A DNA stretch of 64,000 nucleotides from Rhizophagus clarus (GCA_015698045.1 BLAL01000252.1:868001-932000), one strand, 5' to 3'. Shown: positions 23,196 to 36,801, numbered from the stretch's first letter. Made by a program: numbers and translations. The notes: a model not told the origin generated them from the letters alone.

Positions 23196-23816
23196 GAGTG
23201 AATACATCTTTATTTCTTTATTTTATATATAAATAAAATCCAGTCATTAAGGATAAATTTTAGAAAATATAAAAAAAAACAATTATAATTATTAATAGTA
23301 AACAAATTAATTTTGATTGGCTAATTTTAATATATTACATCATGTATAACTACCCTAGCGTTACCCTAAAAAAAAAGCACTGTAGCACATTCAAGCCTCA
23401 GTTTGTTTATGTAATATCGTATGTGATAAATTATTTTTGTGATACATAGATTTGAAACATCAAAACACGCGAATATTATTTTAAAGTATTCAAACTAAAT
23501 TTTTCCAATACCATCTTACTCATAATAAATATTATTATTCTTAATGGTAATTTCAGTGTTTTTATTAAGTTTTTTGTTTTTAATAATTATTAATAGTACT
23601 TTATATTTGTAGAAGATAAAAAAAGAAAGTAAAAAACGTTTGAGATGTCAACAAACCTGTTCATTTGAATTATTTTTGGGCTTAAATAAAACTTACAGTA
23701 CATGTTTAATATGTCAGAACCAGAAAAAGGCAAATCGTGATAATCAAAAATGGAAAAGAAAAGAAATTGAGCATGAGAATATTGATTTGATTGAATATGA
23801 CAACCTTATGGATGAA

Positions 23817-24797
23817 TAGGGCTTCGATCAGTTTGGTTCAGTTCAGTTTTTGCAAAAACCGATACTGAACCAAATTAATCAGTATCGGTATTAATGATTA
23901 CTGAAACCAATTGGTAATTACTGAAAACTGAACTGATTTACTGAACAAGTTTAGTAAAAAAATGTTTCACAACGTTTAGCAAAAAAAAAGTTGTGAAACG
24001 ATTTTTTCTTATCAAATCATCCATAAAAAAACATTTCACAACATTTTTATTAAAGTGACAAAAAAAAATGTTGCGAGACGTTTTTTTTATATTAAATCAT
24101 TTTATAAAAACATTTCACAACGTTTTTAAATAAAAAGGAAAATAACGTTGCGAAACATTGTTTTCTATATTAAATTTCTGATGTAAAAAATGTTTTGCAA
24201 CGTTTTTAAATAAAAAGGAAAATAATGTTGTGAAACGTTATTTTCTATATTAAATTTCTGATGTAAAAAACGTTTCGCAACGTTTTTTACAATGTTCGCA
24301 AAAATAACATTGCGAAACGTTATTTTTCATAATAAATTGTTTATGTAAAAAACATTTCGCAACGTTTTTTACAATATTCGCAAAAATAATGTTGCAAAAC
24401 GTTATTTTTCATAATAAATTGTTTATGTAAAAAACGTTTCACAACATTTTTTACAAGTTCCGCAAAAATAACGTTGTGAAATGTTATTTTTTTATCAAAT
24501 CGTTTATGTAAAAAATGTTTCGCAACGTTTTTTACAAGTTTCGCAAAAATAATGTTATGAACCGTTATTTTTTATCAAATCGTTTATGTAAAAAATGTTT
24601 CGCAACGTTTTTTTTAACTACATTATTTACGTTTTTCTTATAAAAAAAATTTTTATTATCGGTAAATCAGTTCAGTAAATCGCAAAACTGATACCAAAAC
24701 TGAAAGTTTCGGTTCGATAAATCATAAAACTGAAATCACTCTGATACTGAAACTGGTCGGTACAGTTTGGTAATTACTGAAACTGATCGGAGCCCTA
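23817..24797. mobile_element. hAT-type element (TAGGGCTCCGATCAG family) inside the MULE gene
   Basis: Termini TAGGGCTTCGATCAGTTT and inverted TAGGGCTCCGATCAGTTT; 8-bp flanks TGGATGAA (23809-23816) and TGGATAAA (24798-24805). Subterminal zones repeat AACTGAACCGA/CAGTTCAGT-type motifs. The interior 23950-24610 is an array of AACGTTTCGCAACGTTTTTT palindromes spaced by TTATTTTTCATAATAAATTG or TATCAAATCGTTTATGTAAA. Removing the element plus one TSD copy rejoins the MULE reading frame (LIEYDNLMD | KYLSILKEF). Confidence 0.88.
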
Positions 24798-26258
24798 TGG
24801 ATAAATATTTATCTATTCTTAAAGAATTTAATGATGAAGAAAATAAAGAAAATGGTCTTAGTTTTAAAAAGACTCTTAATATAGTGATGTTAAATGATAA
24901 TTCATCCAAGAATATTGCAGAGGGTATAATAGAGCAAATAAGTGATGCAGATAATTTCAATTGGAGGTATATTTGAATTTCAATTTCACTAATGTTTTGA
25001 TGATATATTAATATTAATACTTATTAATTAATAATGATTATACAGATTTCATGATAAATATAATGCAAAAAGTAATCATGTTAGTTTTCGGTATAAATGT
25101 TCTCAAAGATCTAATCGTGCAAAAAAATCTCAGAAATGTCTTAATCCAGAAAAGCAATGTGCCACTTTGTTCTTTTATGAAATGATTTGACTGTCATGGA
25201 AAAATTAATATTATTGTTAACCTTAAAATAAAAACAGCATCTGTAAATGTTGTTCATGAAATGTTGTATGAATTACCCAAGGAAGTTAGTGTATTTAAAT
25301 GTGTAAAAGACTTTATTAATGAAAATATTGATTTACTTCCAAAAGAAATCTATGCACGTCTTATGGAAAATGAAAATTTACCAAAATCAGATTTATTTTT
25401 GGTGGACTAAGTTTGGAGAAACTAGATATAAAAGAGATTCTGATACCTTTTCATCAGCCAAAGCTTTGTTAGAGGAATATAATTGTATAAAAATATTAGA
25501 TATCAACTTATTAGTATATGCTATTGCTTTTGAAACAGGATTACATTAAATACTAATTAAAAATAATATTTTAATTAAGGAATTTGGTATTGATGCAACA
25601 TGTAAGATATATATTATAAAACAAATGAATTTTGCTAGCTTCATTTATATTTATATATTAATATTATTAAATTATTTCAAAATAGATAATACCAACAATT
25701 TGGATTTTAAATTATATGTTATACATGCTGAAGTAAATGGTGCGGGTTTTCCTTTAGCTTACTTATATCTGAAACATAATGGAAAATGTGATGATGGTAT
25801 TAGAACTGAAATAATTACAAAATTCGTATTACAACTTAAAAAAAAAGGATTAGATCCTGAATTTATTTTAACAGATAAGAACTGGATGCAAATTAAAGTA
25901 TGTCACTCAATCTGGCCAAATGCTAAGATTCAACTTTGTTATTGGCACATAAATAGAGCTATAACAATGCGTCTGCAATTTGATCAAATAGTTACATAAG
26001 ATACTTATAATGGATATACTGCATACAAAATATTTTCTTTTATTGATCCCAAATTTTGTCAACTTTTAATGGTACCATAAAATACAAAATTCTGCTTAAA
26101 AGAATTGGGAAAATCCTGCTGGAACCTGATAGATATACATCTTTATCAGCATGTTTTAATTCCTGATAATAATGAAATGCAAGTATCTAATAAAAAAATT
26201 TAGACAAATGCAGTCTATGAAATGTAGCTTTTGCTTTTAACATAATTTACCTTGGCCC

Positions 26259-26503
26259 TGGAGCAGTATTGTACATTTTCAATATCTGCAGCTTTTTTTG
26301 GCTATCCCGGACATGTTCGCGCACTGTCTGTACTCTTTTGTAACTTAAAAAACTCTACAAAAATTATATGTATTTATGTGTAATAGATATTAAAATACTT
26401 TTGTTGAGTAACAAAATAGGTTATCATAATAAAATTTTGAGAGATTATCATTTCTTTTTTATGTAACCTATCCTGGATATTGTCCTATGACAACACTGCT
26501 CTA
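26259..26503. mobile_element. Short inverted-repeat MITE inside the MULE gene
   Basis: TGGAGCAGTATTGTACATTT and inverted TAGAGCAGTGTTGTCATAGG flank a 245-bp insert that interrupts the MULE frame between LPWP and IWREWYS-like codons. The termini look hAT-like, but I could not find a matching 8-bp duplication, so the ends may be off by a few bases. Confidence 0.6.
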
Positions 26504-27709
26504 GAACTATATATGGAGAGAGTGGTATTCTGATAGTCATTAGTTTCTTTGAATGAAAGCTAGATATGATTCTAAAATTTCCATATTAAAAATAACTATG
26601 TTCATTGAAGCCCACTGGAAGGTTTTGAAGCGTAATTTTTTACACAAATTTTTCTGACCAAGGCTTGATTTGGTGATCTATATTATCAATAATAAAGTAA
26701 TTGTACATCAAAAACGAAAATTTGAACAAATAACGATAGGAAGAGAAAAGTCAGATTGGAAATCTGCTTTTAAAAGTCAATGGAAATTACTTGCAAAATG
26801 GCAATTAAGTATAGAACAATATATCACAGATATATATAACTGGGTCTGAGGGTGCTGATACTTTTTAACAAACTGTTTTTTTTATGTAAACATTTAGTTA
26901 AACAAAAAGGGAAAGTGAATATGAATTTTTTTGATGTAGTAACTTGAAATAATTCATATTCTTTTATTTTTGAATGTAAGAATCAACAAGTATTGCACAA
27001 ACATCTTACAAAATTAATTTTTTGAAAAATAATAATGGTAATGAGTGTGAAGAATGTGAAGAATTATACAACAGATTAATCACAACTACTGAAAATATAC
27101 TTCAAATATTAAAGGAACAAAAAGCTGTTGAAAATCTGAAATGGGGTAAAAGTGTTGAAAAAAATTTTCATTCAATTATTAAAATGTGAGATGAAATTAA
27201 ATCATATCAACGCTTATAAAAAATGTCATTAACATAGAAAGGACATACTTATAATACGAGATATTTGAGATAAATTTGTTAAAAAAAAGTACACTATAAT
27301 AAATAAATATTTAAATAAAATTTTTAAACTTCATAAACTTATTATGATTTTTATTTGGATTGCATAAAGTAAGTCGTAAGTAGTAAATTAAGCATAAAAA
27401 TAAAATTTTAAAAATTTTGTCAAAAAAAATAAATTTTTGATGGTCATACATGATAATACATGAACAAACTAAGGCTTGAACGTGCTATAGTGCTTTTTTT
27501 TGAGGTAACGTTAGGGTAGTTCATCATGTATAAAGATTAATGTGATTTTATTGGTTAATTTTAAAACTGACTCAAATTAAATAATTACTGATTTACTGTA
27601 TATAATTAATGTGGCTGTAAAATAAAATTATTTTTTATGTACTTTTTAAACATTTTATTACAGTAATTGGAAAATGCATCTTTGCAATTTCAAATTTCAT
27701 ATTTACATA

Positions 27710-28519
27710 TAGAGTTCTGAATGGGTAAGGGTCAATTCAGATTACTTGTCAGGTTGACCTAAAATATTCAGGTTGGATCATCAAATTCAATACCTAGTAT
27801 CAGATCAGATTACAGGTTTAACCTGACCTGATTGACCTGTTAACCTGAAATCAATTTAATAAAAAAAAGTTCTGCATTTTTTTTAATTAATCTAATAAAA
27901 AAATGTTGTGAAACATTTTTTCAGTATATATTTATTAATAAAAAAATGTTTCACAACATTTCTTTAATTAATTTTGTGAAAAAACGTTGCAAAACATTTT
28001 TTCAGTGTATTTTACTAATAAAAAAACATTTCGCAACATTTTTTTTAATTAGCTTTATGAAAAAATGTTGCAAAATGTTTTTTCAGTATATTTTTACTAA
28101 TAAAAAATGTTTCGCAATATTTTTTTAATTAATTTTGTGAAAAAATGTTGCAAAACATTTTTTCAGTGTATATTTATTAATAAAAAACATTTCGCAACAT
28201 TTTTTTAATTAATTTTGTGAAAAAATGTTGCAAACCGTTTTTCCAGTATATTTTATTAATAAAAAAACATTTTGCAACGTTTTTTAATAGAAAATGTGAT
28301 AAAAAAACATTTTTGGGACATTTTTTTATTTAAAATATTCGTAATAAAACTTTGGGTAATCAGGTTTATCCAGTTACCTGAAATGATCTGAATACTTTCA
28401 GGTCAAACAGATCAGGTTGGGTCAGAACAAGTTACCCAACCTGATGATCTGACCTGAAAAAATTATTCAGTTCAGGTTAATGATATAATCTGACCTGACC
28501 TGACCCATTCAGAATTCTA
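27710..28519. mobile_element. 810-bp hAT-type element, TAGAGTTCTGAATG family
   Basis: Left TAGAGTTCTGAATGGGTAAG and inverted right TAGAATTCTGAATGGGTCAG; 8-bp flanks TTTACATA (27702-27709) and TTCACATA (28520-28527) differ at one base. Subterminal GGTTGACCT/ACCTGACC motifs and a central palindrome array (27880-28300) match those in the 4-kb element at 5159-9120. This is a compact version of the same family, without the cargo. Confidence 0.85.
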
Positions 28520-28527
28520 TTCACATA

Positions 28528-29750
28528 AGATGAAAACAACTCAGTTTTAAAATTATGCAAAGTTAAGAAAAATGAATCATGTTTCTGATTTAACATTCTT
28601 TTTTATAAGAAAATATTGGAAATAAAATTTACTGGTGAAATAACTAAAATAAAGATCAAAAATATGTAAAAATAAATATAAAGTATATATTCTCTATAAA
28701 AAATGAAAAAAATCATTCAATATTTGTTCAGTTTTTTGGGATAAAAATAGTTATGTACAATTGAAAATAAACTTAAATTAAAATATGTGTTCAAATTTTT
28801 ACAATTGTATAATAATAATCAGTATATGCATTTTTAGATGGTATTATACTTTAATTGTAAGTTACGAATTGTATTTATTTTTAAAAAGTAATAATATATA
28901 TGATGTAATATTCTTTAGATTTTCTCATCTATATTCAAAAATAACTATAACTATTATAGTATTTTAGGTCAAGATTTAAAAAAATTGCTGGTATGTTTCA
29001 ATCTTACTAATCTTTCTCTAACTATATACAGTTTATTGTAAGTATTAAAAGTATTATTAAGCTTTTAATATTATGTTTTTTCTGCTTGTCTTAAGTATTA
29101 TATGTATATAGTATGAAACTGAAATTGATTAATTTTGATCTTCAAAATAGTCAAAATAATTGAAATTAATTTTGACTTTAAGTCATAAAAAGTCAAATAG
29201 TCGTAATTAAATACAAGGGTTAAAATAGAATATAAGAATCAAAATACATAGGTTACTAATTGATAATCTAAGTCTTGTATTACTCTAACTTTAACTTATA
29301 AAGGCATAGTAGTATAAACTAGAGAACTAGTAAACCGGTGTGTAGTCCAGAGCAAAATTTTTATGTATAATTTTTTTTTTATTACATTTAGTCAGACCTA
29401 ATAAATAATAATTCTGGTATATAAAATTCTGTGATAAATATATTTTAGTAATTAATTTTATAATATTCTTTATGTAAATTAAGTACAATAATTATAGAAA
29501 AATTGTAAAATTATAATAGTTATATAGTTGTATAATAAATTGAATGTATGCACATGTAAAATAAAATAATATTTATTTATTAATAGTAAATAAAAATTAA
29601 TTAAATTTGGAATTAATCGTTTTATACATAAATTTATATAATTTTGTTCTAAATAAAGTAATTCACCGTATTAATCATGCTGTGCAATGTTTGATTAATA
29701 AAAGTAAAATTCAAGCCACTATGGAATTATTCTTTAATATACAAAATGGA
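28528..29750. other. AT-rich sequence, no gene seen
   Basis: No supportable coding frame. 29105-29190 resembles the right end of the element at 21704-22889. 29330-29700 is plain AT-rich sequence. Confidence 0.4.
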
Positions 29751-29759
29751 AAATAAATT

Positions 29760-32500
29760 CATTAGTTAAGATACACTTCAAAAGCGTAAAGCTAGAGAAA
29801 ATAAATCATACAGCAAACATAAAACACACCTTGCAAAGTAACGTGAATACAAACTAAGAAAAAATTAAATGAAGGTGCTGAAGAATGAGAAGTGCATATC
29901 ACACATAACAAATAAAGAAAGCATGTAAAATTAGCAGTAGAGATAGATAAACAACACAAAAATGTCTTAGTTCCTATCGTGAACAAAGAACTTATCTGAA
30001 AAATATTTCAGATATAATGAATCAAAGCTTGAATTTACAATGACTATTACTGCAGTAAAATTCTTAGGTAATGGTGCAGATAGCGCAGAAACACGTACTC
30101 AAAGTTTGGATTCGAGATGATAACTGCCACAGCAAAACTCTCAAGACAGTGATATGAATAAAACTGATACACGTGTCTAAGACTCGCAATCACTGCAGCA
30201 AGATTCTCAAGATAGAGGCGTAAATATACGTGCTGAGCTAAATGCACTAAGTGAATCTGAACGAAAACTTCTAAAGAAATTTTGTGATAAAGTTGATAAA
30301 TTCAAACATGCTCATTATCCTACTTATAATGAAAAATTTTTATCCATAGTAATCGTGAAGGGGAATGTTGACGTTATTATAACAATTCTCAGCAGAAAAT
30401 AATATGAATTCAGGTGAAGTGCCTGATAAGCTTCAGAATCTTACAAAGATTGAGAAAATATTAATTACGCAAGTTTTTCCTGTAATGTCAGTATATAGAC
30501 TTTGTGGTGGTCAAAATGGATATCAAAGAAATAAAATTAATTTTCCTCAAGATGTTTAAGAATTTGCTACAAAACTTTCTTGACAACCATCATCATTAGA
30601 CGTGCTTATCATACATTATCAATTCATGAACAATTTGGAATCATTTAGAGATTTTAGAGTTTACTGGCTAAAGGTTGTTCGTGTACAATTATGGTTAAAA
30701 AAAAATAATCATTACTATTCCAACATAACTATTGATCATGAAGCTCTTCAATCCTTACCAATTGATGGTTTAATTGATAACAAACTTCAAGATATTGCTG
30801 AAGAATCCAATTTCAAAAATGAAGATGACATGATAATACATTTCTTTGTTCTCATTCTTCCTCCATCTGATCACGAAAACGTTGCTATCCAAAATTCCCT
30901 CAATCAAATGCAGAAGAATTATCCTATTATATAGCCATAAATAAATAATAATCCCATTAATGAGTTTCAAATGGCAGGATATATTGCATGTGCATTTCTG
31001 TCTTTATATTCAACAGGAAGCACTGATTTTTGTATAGAGCGTATTAGAGATATAAAGTCTGCCAAATATTTCAGATATTTTCTTCTGTATAAAGATAGAA
31101 GATTTGTGCAGCACACTCATTAGAGATATTTCGCATTGAATTTTCAAATGTGTTAACGAGCATTACAGAAAGAGAAGATATACATTAAACAAAACCTTAC
31201 TGATGCCCAAATCACAGTTACAGATATTTAGGAAAGAATAATCCAAGATGATATACATATAGCTAATAGAATTATGCGCTTTAGTAAAATTTATGTGAAT
31301 CCTGTTAGTTCTGAAATTTAAAATATCATAAATTAACAGATATGATCAAGCAAATCAAACCACAAGGCTTGATTTTCTTTATATTTAGCACTGCTGATTT
31401 ACACTAGCCTGAATTTTATAAACTTATGCCACTAAACGATAATTCTGAAGCTCTAGATAAGACTAAACTCTAAAATAATGTTGACAATCCCCATATTGTA
31501 ACATAGTTTTTTAGCAAACGATTTGAGATATTCTTTAACGACGTTCTAAAAAAACAATAGGAATTGGAGGATTAGTGGTATAGGTTTGAATGGCAACATT
31601 ATGGTAATGTTCATGTGCACAGAATCAGAAAAAAAAAATGCACTGGTGATAGAGTGAGAGAATATAAAGAAAGATGAAAACATAATGAAGGAAGTCGTAC
31701 AGTACCTTGACAGTCTGGTCACTATGGTAAATCCAGGTGTTGATATGCCTGTTCTTGAACGACATCCATGTCAAAAGGAAAGTAAAGAGTTACATGATGA
31801 CTAACAAGACTATATTGATCTAATTAACAAATTATAAAGACATACTCAATGTAGTCCTATGTATTGTATCGTATAAATTGAGAAGGCAGACAATTTTGTA
31901 GGTTTGGATATCCTAAAGACACTATTGAACAAACATTCATGCAAGAAGATGATTGTGGGCAGCTGAAACTTATAATAGCAAGAAGCAATTGATATGACAA
32001 TCCACATAGCCAACTTCAACTGCAAGGATGGCAAGCCAACATGAATTTAAAACCAATTCTCAGCATACACGCTGCATTGCAATACATTTCAAAATATGCA
32101 AGCAAAGCAGAACTATGATCAGAAGCCCTTTTGAACGTATTGAATCAAATTCTTAGTGAAAGTTAGCCAGAAGATTAATTACTCATACTGGTTCAAAGAT
32201 TACTACTGAGCAGTATTGCAGAACGAAATATCTCTGCCTAAGAAACCTGCTATATTCTTTTTGGTCTTTCTCTCTATCATTCAAGTTAGCAATTTGTGTT
32301 CTTCAATCTTAATAAGGAAGCACTGAAATGAATTTGTGGCACTGGAGAAAATGAAAAATCTTTTGAAATTAATGACTCAAGACGAACAGAAAAATCACCA
32401 TTAAAGGCATATTGGGATCAGCCTACTGAACTTGAAAATTTCACATTCTTTCAGCTGCATTAATACATAAATTAGTCAAAGGTCAGTGGAAAAAATGTCA
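29760..32500 (+). pseudogene. Decayed Helitron gene, N-terminal and Rep part
   Basis: The plus-strand frames, broken by many stops, carry the layout of Helitron proteins known from glomeromycete-type fungi. KRKARENKSYSKHK opens a basic N-terminus (about 29780). ELNALSESERKLLKKFCDKV follows (about 30235). Next are NLESFRDFRVYWLKVVR...NITIDHEALQSLP (30630-30760) and ILPPSDHENVAIQNSLNQMQ (30855-30910). YKDRRFVQHTH and the Helitron_like_N signatures ADLH-PEFYKLMP (about 31400) and YRFEWQHYGNVHVHRI (about 31577-31624) come next. Last are ALQYISKYASKAE with the Y-x3-Y Rep tyrosines (about 32072-32115) and YHSSQQFVFFNLNKEALK (about 32280-32330). Clearly inactive. Confidence 0.8.
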
Positions 32501-32648
32501 ACAGGAAAATATTGTTTGTATATTTCCACACCCATCTCCACTGCATGAAAGTTTTTAGTGGGAAGAATTCTGTCACATAAAAGTTCTTCTTCATGTTCAC
32601 CACTAAGATTTTCAACAATTAATAAAAAATGATACTATAGCATGGCCA

Positions 32649-35420
32649 ATGTTGTATAACTATCATCTTGAGGAAATCAATACTGATCTGATCGATATAC
32701 TTAGATCATCTAAAGATGATGTGAAAAGTAAAATATTAGATGATGAGAAAGAAAATCTAATTGAAGATGAAGAGCAGGATGAATACCGACCTGATTGGAT
32801 GTTTCTTGCAGAGATGAGACTAAAAGCAAGTTTTGATTGCTCCTTTGATCTAGAATCTCGAGACATTGATCAAAATCATGATTAGGTTAACAGCAATATT
32901 TTGATACAGAGTTTGTAGATATTGACACATTTGTAAACAGAAATTGTAGGATTAATGCAGAAAAAGAAAATATAATAGTAGATTATCAGATGTTAAATGG
33001 TAATCCAAAAATTATTTTCAAGTGAATAAAGTCTCATTATAATGATGTGCTTAATGGGCATCAAATTGATCCTTTAAAAATAATTATAATAGGGACTGCA
33101 GAAACTGGAAAGACTTACTTGATCAAGGCAATTCGAGGTAGACTTCAGGAAATGGTAGGAACAAGATCAAAGTCACCAATAATTGTACTTGCACCAACAG
33201 AAGTTGCAGCCTTTAATATTAATAGGGTGACGATACATTCAAGGCTATCGATACCAATAATTAATGATAGCAAATGTCTTAATATAAATAGTGAATGATT
33301 AAAACAACTACAGAATAAATTAAGTGATGTAAAATACATAATAATCGATAAGTTAAGTATGGTTAGTCACCAAATGCTTATTATAATCGATATGTAATTC
33401 TGGTAAGCCTTTCCTGAGTGTAATAACAAACTATTTGGTAGTAGATCAGTTATCTTATTTGGTGATTTTGGGCAGCTTTCATCTGTTCTTAATCTTCCTA
33501 TGTATGCAGATGATAAGTAGGATGCATTATCCAATAGTAGTCTAACCAGTTCAAAGAGATATATAAGCTTGAAATCATTCAGCATCAATTAGAAAATTCT
33601 AAAGAGCAACAAGAACTTAAAGGTATTCTAGAACCCCAAACAATATATATATAGGTCACATTAAAATCCAAATTTTTTACTATGATCAATAAGCAAATTA
33701 TTTTAAACTCTGTTAAGCAAAATTTTATTATAACATCAAAAATTTTATATTGCTAAGCAACTCATTTTATGACATATATAAAAACTTTTATAAATAACTT
33801 ATAAATTTATATTTATAATACAATTTATTATAAAAATTAAAATACAAATAAATTTTAATGTGATAAATAACTTAATTTAAATACCCAAAATATTAAAAAT
33901 TTAAAAATTAATACTATTATAGGGATACTAACCTTTCAATAAATATTATACCTAGAGTTATAAAAAATAATGCACAATTATTTTCAACAGTTCTAAACAA
34001 CTTACTTAAGCGGAAAAAAGTGAATTCATTTAACCAAAGTGATGTAATTACGTTCTGAAATTATAAGAGAAAAAAAAAATTTTGGAATTAGTACTGTTTG
34101 AAAAATACAAATTTCTTCATAAATATTATACCTAGCCTTAAGAAAATTAAGATCTGAGTACTTTTGACATTGTTAAACAGCTTTACTTAAATATAAAAAG
34201 TGATTTCATTCAACTAAAATTTATTTTACATATAGTTAAATTTAGTAAACAAAAACAAGAATAAGAGAATATTATTATAAAAAATGTATTTTTATAAATA
34301 TAATATTTAATTTTATGAAAACTAAAGCGTATAAAATCAATAATATATTAAAAAAAAAAATATCTTTTTAAAAAAATTTTTAAAAGTATGAGTGAAATTA
34401 AAAATTTTTTTTATATATGTAGTATAAAAATCACTCCTTGCTACGTAAAATCTATATATAACTTTAACAATTTTAACTCCCTATTACGTATCTATAATTA
34501 CGACTTTTTTTATTTTTTGCTTTCTAATAAGCAAAATTCTATATGATTTAAAAAAAAATTTTATATGATAAATAAGCAAATTTTTTTGTCACCTGTATAT
34601 ATATTGTTCGGGGTTCTAGTATTCTTTTAAGATTGCATAATGGAGAACCTAGCATAAAGGACTGGATAATTCTTATCACAAGAATAGAAAATAAGTTTAG
34701 TGTAATAGAACATAATGAATTCTCTAACGACTTATTCTTTTAACAAAGTGGTCTAAAGTCAACGTAGTAAATATAGATCGACTTAAATCTTTAGATGTTC
34801 CTGTTGCTAAAATTCAAGCTATACACATAGGAGGCAATGAAGCAAAAAAGGCAGACTCAGACATAACATATGAACTCGAAGCATGTATATTGTTGGCAAG
34901 AGGTGTACAAGTCATGTTAATAGTAAACTTGCAAACAGAAATTAGGCTAATCAATAATGCGATGAGAACTGTTCAAGAAATAATATTTAGTGAAGATCAA
35001 TAACTATCTTGCCTTCTTATAGCAATCCTAGTTTCTTTTGATAATTATAAAGGACCCACTATTACTAGCTTAGAAGGCAAAAAAGTTGTGCCAATTGCAC
35101 CAATTTAATGCATCTAGACTGGTAATTCCAGAATTACTTATTCACGCTTGCAAATTCTTATTCGTCTTGCATGGGCAATTACAGTGCATAAAAGCTAAAG
35201 TCTCACGTTACAAAAGGCTGTAATAAACCTTAATGAAAAAGAGTTTACCACAAGTCTTACTTTTGTGATAGTATCCTGAGTACGTACTCTTAAAGATCTT
35301 CTCTTCAAACCATTTAACTTTAAAAGACTTCAGCAAATTAAAGACTGCAAAAAACTAAAAGATAGATTAGAAGAAGAAGAGTGCTTAGTTTTCATGATAC
35401 CAGAAACTGAAACTCATACG
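32649..35420 (+). pseudogene. Decayed Helitron PIF1-type helicase part
   Basis: Continues the Helitron frame: DEYRPDWMFLAEMRLKAS (about 32780-32830), Walker A region IIIIGTAETGKTYLIKAIRG (33081-33140; the second G of the usual GTAGTGK is E), Walker B-like KYIIIDKLSMVSHQM (the usual E is K), and VILFGDFGQLSSV (about 33451-33490). The frame is split at 33628 by an inverted-repeat element and resumes at 34625 with LRLHNGEPSIKDWIIL. It then runs through QAIHIGGNEAKKADS, EACILLARGVQVML (about 34880-34920) and the end CKKLKDRLEEEECL (about 35345-35390). Many stops; inactive. Confidence 0.8.
33629..34618. mobile_element. 990-bp inverted-repeat element inside the Helitron helicase
   Basis: Left TAGAACCCCAAACAATATAT and inverted right TAGAACCCCGAACAATATAT are near-identical. 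The flanks share only a 6-bp direct repeat, GTATTC (33623-33628 and 34619-34624). Removing element plus one copy restores the helicase frame (KGI|LLRLHNGEPS), which supports these borders. The interior is AT-rich with CTTAAG/AAAGTG-containing repeats and no ORF. A short TSD with GAACCCC ends does not match the hAT elements nearby; superfamily uncertain. Confidence 0.75.
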
Positions 35421-36030
35421 TAAAATCTTTACTGATTAACTTGTCTTTTTTTACAAGAAATATAGATCTGACAATAAAAAGCTTACACAAAAAAAAAATA
35501 ATATTTTTAGTTTAAAATACTTTATATTATTATACAATTGCGTTCTAAGTACATATATTTCAGTTCTACACTACTTACAATTATTTCAATTATTTAAATT
35601 ATTTCATTTCTAAATTTTTCTAATTTTTTTTCAAAATTATTTTTTCATTTGTATCACAAAATTTCACATTTCGCAGTCATATTGTGTAGCACATAATATT
35701 TGTCTTACAGTTTATTTTTGTTTTTTTTTGTTTATTAACTGTATTATTTATCAACCATTTATTATGAATGCATAATACAAAATTTAAACATAATACATGC
35801 GGACAAATGAATATCATCACGTGACCTTAATTAATCATCACTTTTCATAAACATATATAGTTCTTCGCTTCACTCCAGACTAATAAATATACATTTTATC
35901 AGTTGTAACTTTTATTATTACACTTCAATATATTGTATTTCTTAAAACATGCTTTAAATTGCTCATTTTTCACTCTTTCAATCACAAAAAAATTTTTTTG
36001 CAAAAGACTAGTTCAATCTTTTTTTCAGCT
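35421..36030. other. Sequence after the Helitron gene, no gene seen
   Basis: AT-rich. It should contain the Helitron 3' end, but I could not point to a convincing terminal hairpin plus CTRR. Confidence 0.3.
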
Positions 36031-36801
36031 AATAAAATGAAAAACATAAACTATTAAGATGAAATCAATTACTAAAAAGATATTCAAGAAAATCAGTATT
36101 CTGAATACGACTTACTTTCTGATATATTCTTTATTCAAGAACAAAAAAGTTGTGTTAGAAAAAAAACATATAAATACAAATATATTCTCAGAAAATATTC
36201 AATAAAAAGTTAGTGAAAAATAACTGAGCAGGATAATAGTTGAAAAATTGCATCAATAATTAATTCTATCACTTCTCATAACATCAGTTTTAAAAGACTA
36301 TTTTTGATATTAGGAGGAATATGTTCAAAATATTGTTCACATACTATATTAATAATACTTTGAAAGAGATGAATTATGCATTTTCAGGCTTTACATAAAA
36401 TGAATTTTTTAAATAAATTAAATAAAAGTTTTACAGAATTTTCTGAAGCTAAAATTAATAATAAAAAAACAATATAATCAAACTGATAAAGATGATGATC
36501 TTAATTAAAATAATAAAGAAACTCTTATAAGAGATAATGAAGTAATGTTAGATAAATATTTTAATATAAATGTTGAATTGTAAAAAGCACCAGAAGTAAA
36601 AATTAGAGTAATCAACAAGAAAGAAATAGATTTCTCTTATAATCATAATAAAAAAGTGTTTAACATTAATGATTTAGTGAATTCTACTTTGGGTAATTAG
36701 TGTAAATTTATTATTTTTTTTTCATATTAATTATCTTAATATAATATTTTTTATATTAATTATCTTAATATAATATTTTTCATATTAATTATCTTAATAT
36801 A

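Larger units (their letters stand above)
23612..27200 (+). pseudogene. Decayed MULE transposase
   Basis: N-terminal Cys-rich segment (RLRCQQTCSFELF...STCLICQNQKK) at 23612-23816; the frame is broken by the hAT insertion and resumes at 24798 (MDKYLSILKEFNDEENKE) to about 24970, followed by an intron-like gap ending TTATACAG (25046). Then KYNAKSNHVSFRYKCSQRS, a TGA stop at about 25188, FWWTKFGETRYKRDSDTFSS (25405-25465), and the catalytic region IDATCK...KLYVIHAEVNGAGFPLAYLY, ILTDKNWMQI and CYWHINRAI (25590-25960), which are the MULE DDE and C/H signatures. Downstream MFIEAHWKVLKRNFLHKFF, KFEQITIGREKSDWKSAFKS and YITDIYNWV (26600-26850) are the usual SWIM-proximal part. Several stops and frame breaks make it non-functional. 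Confidence 0.8.
23348..27521. mobile_element. MULE (Mutator-like) DNA transposon with 10-bp TSD
   Basis: Long terminal inverted repeats of roughly 70 bp (AACTACCCTAGCGTTACCCT... versus inverted AACTACCCTAACGTTACCTC...) continue through GCACTGTAGCAC/GCACTATAGCAC and TTCAAGCCT motifs. CATCATGTAT is duplicated exactly at 23338-23347 and 27522-27531. About 10-bp TSDs and long TIRs are typical of MULEs. The interior carries a decayed transposase gene on the plus strand. Two later insertions (23817-24797 and 26259-26503) interrupt it, so the MULE itself was about 2.9 kb. Confidence 0.9.
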
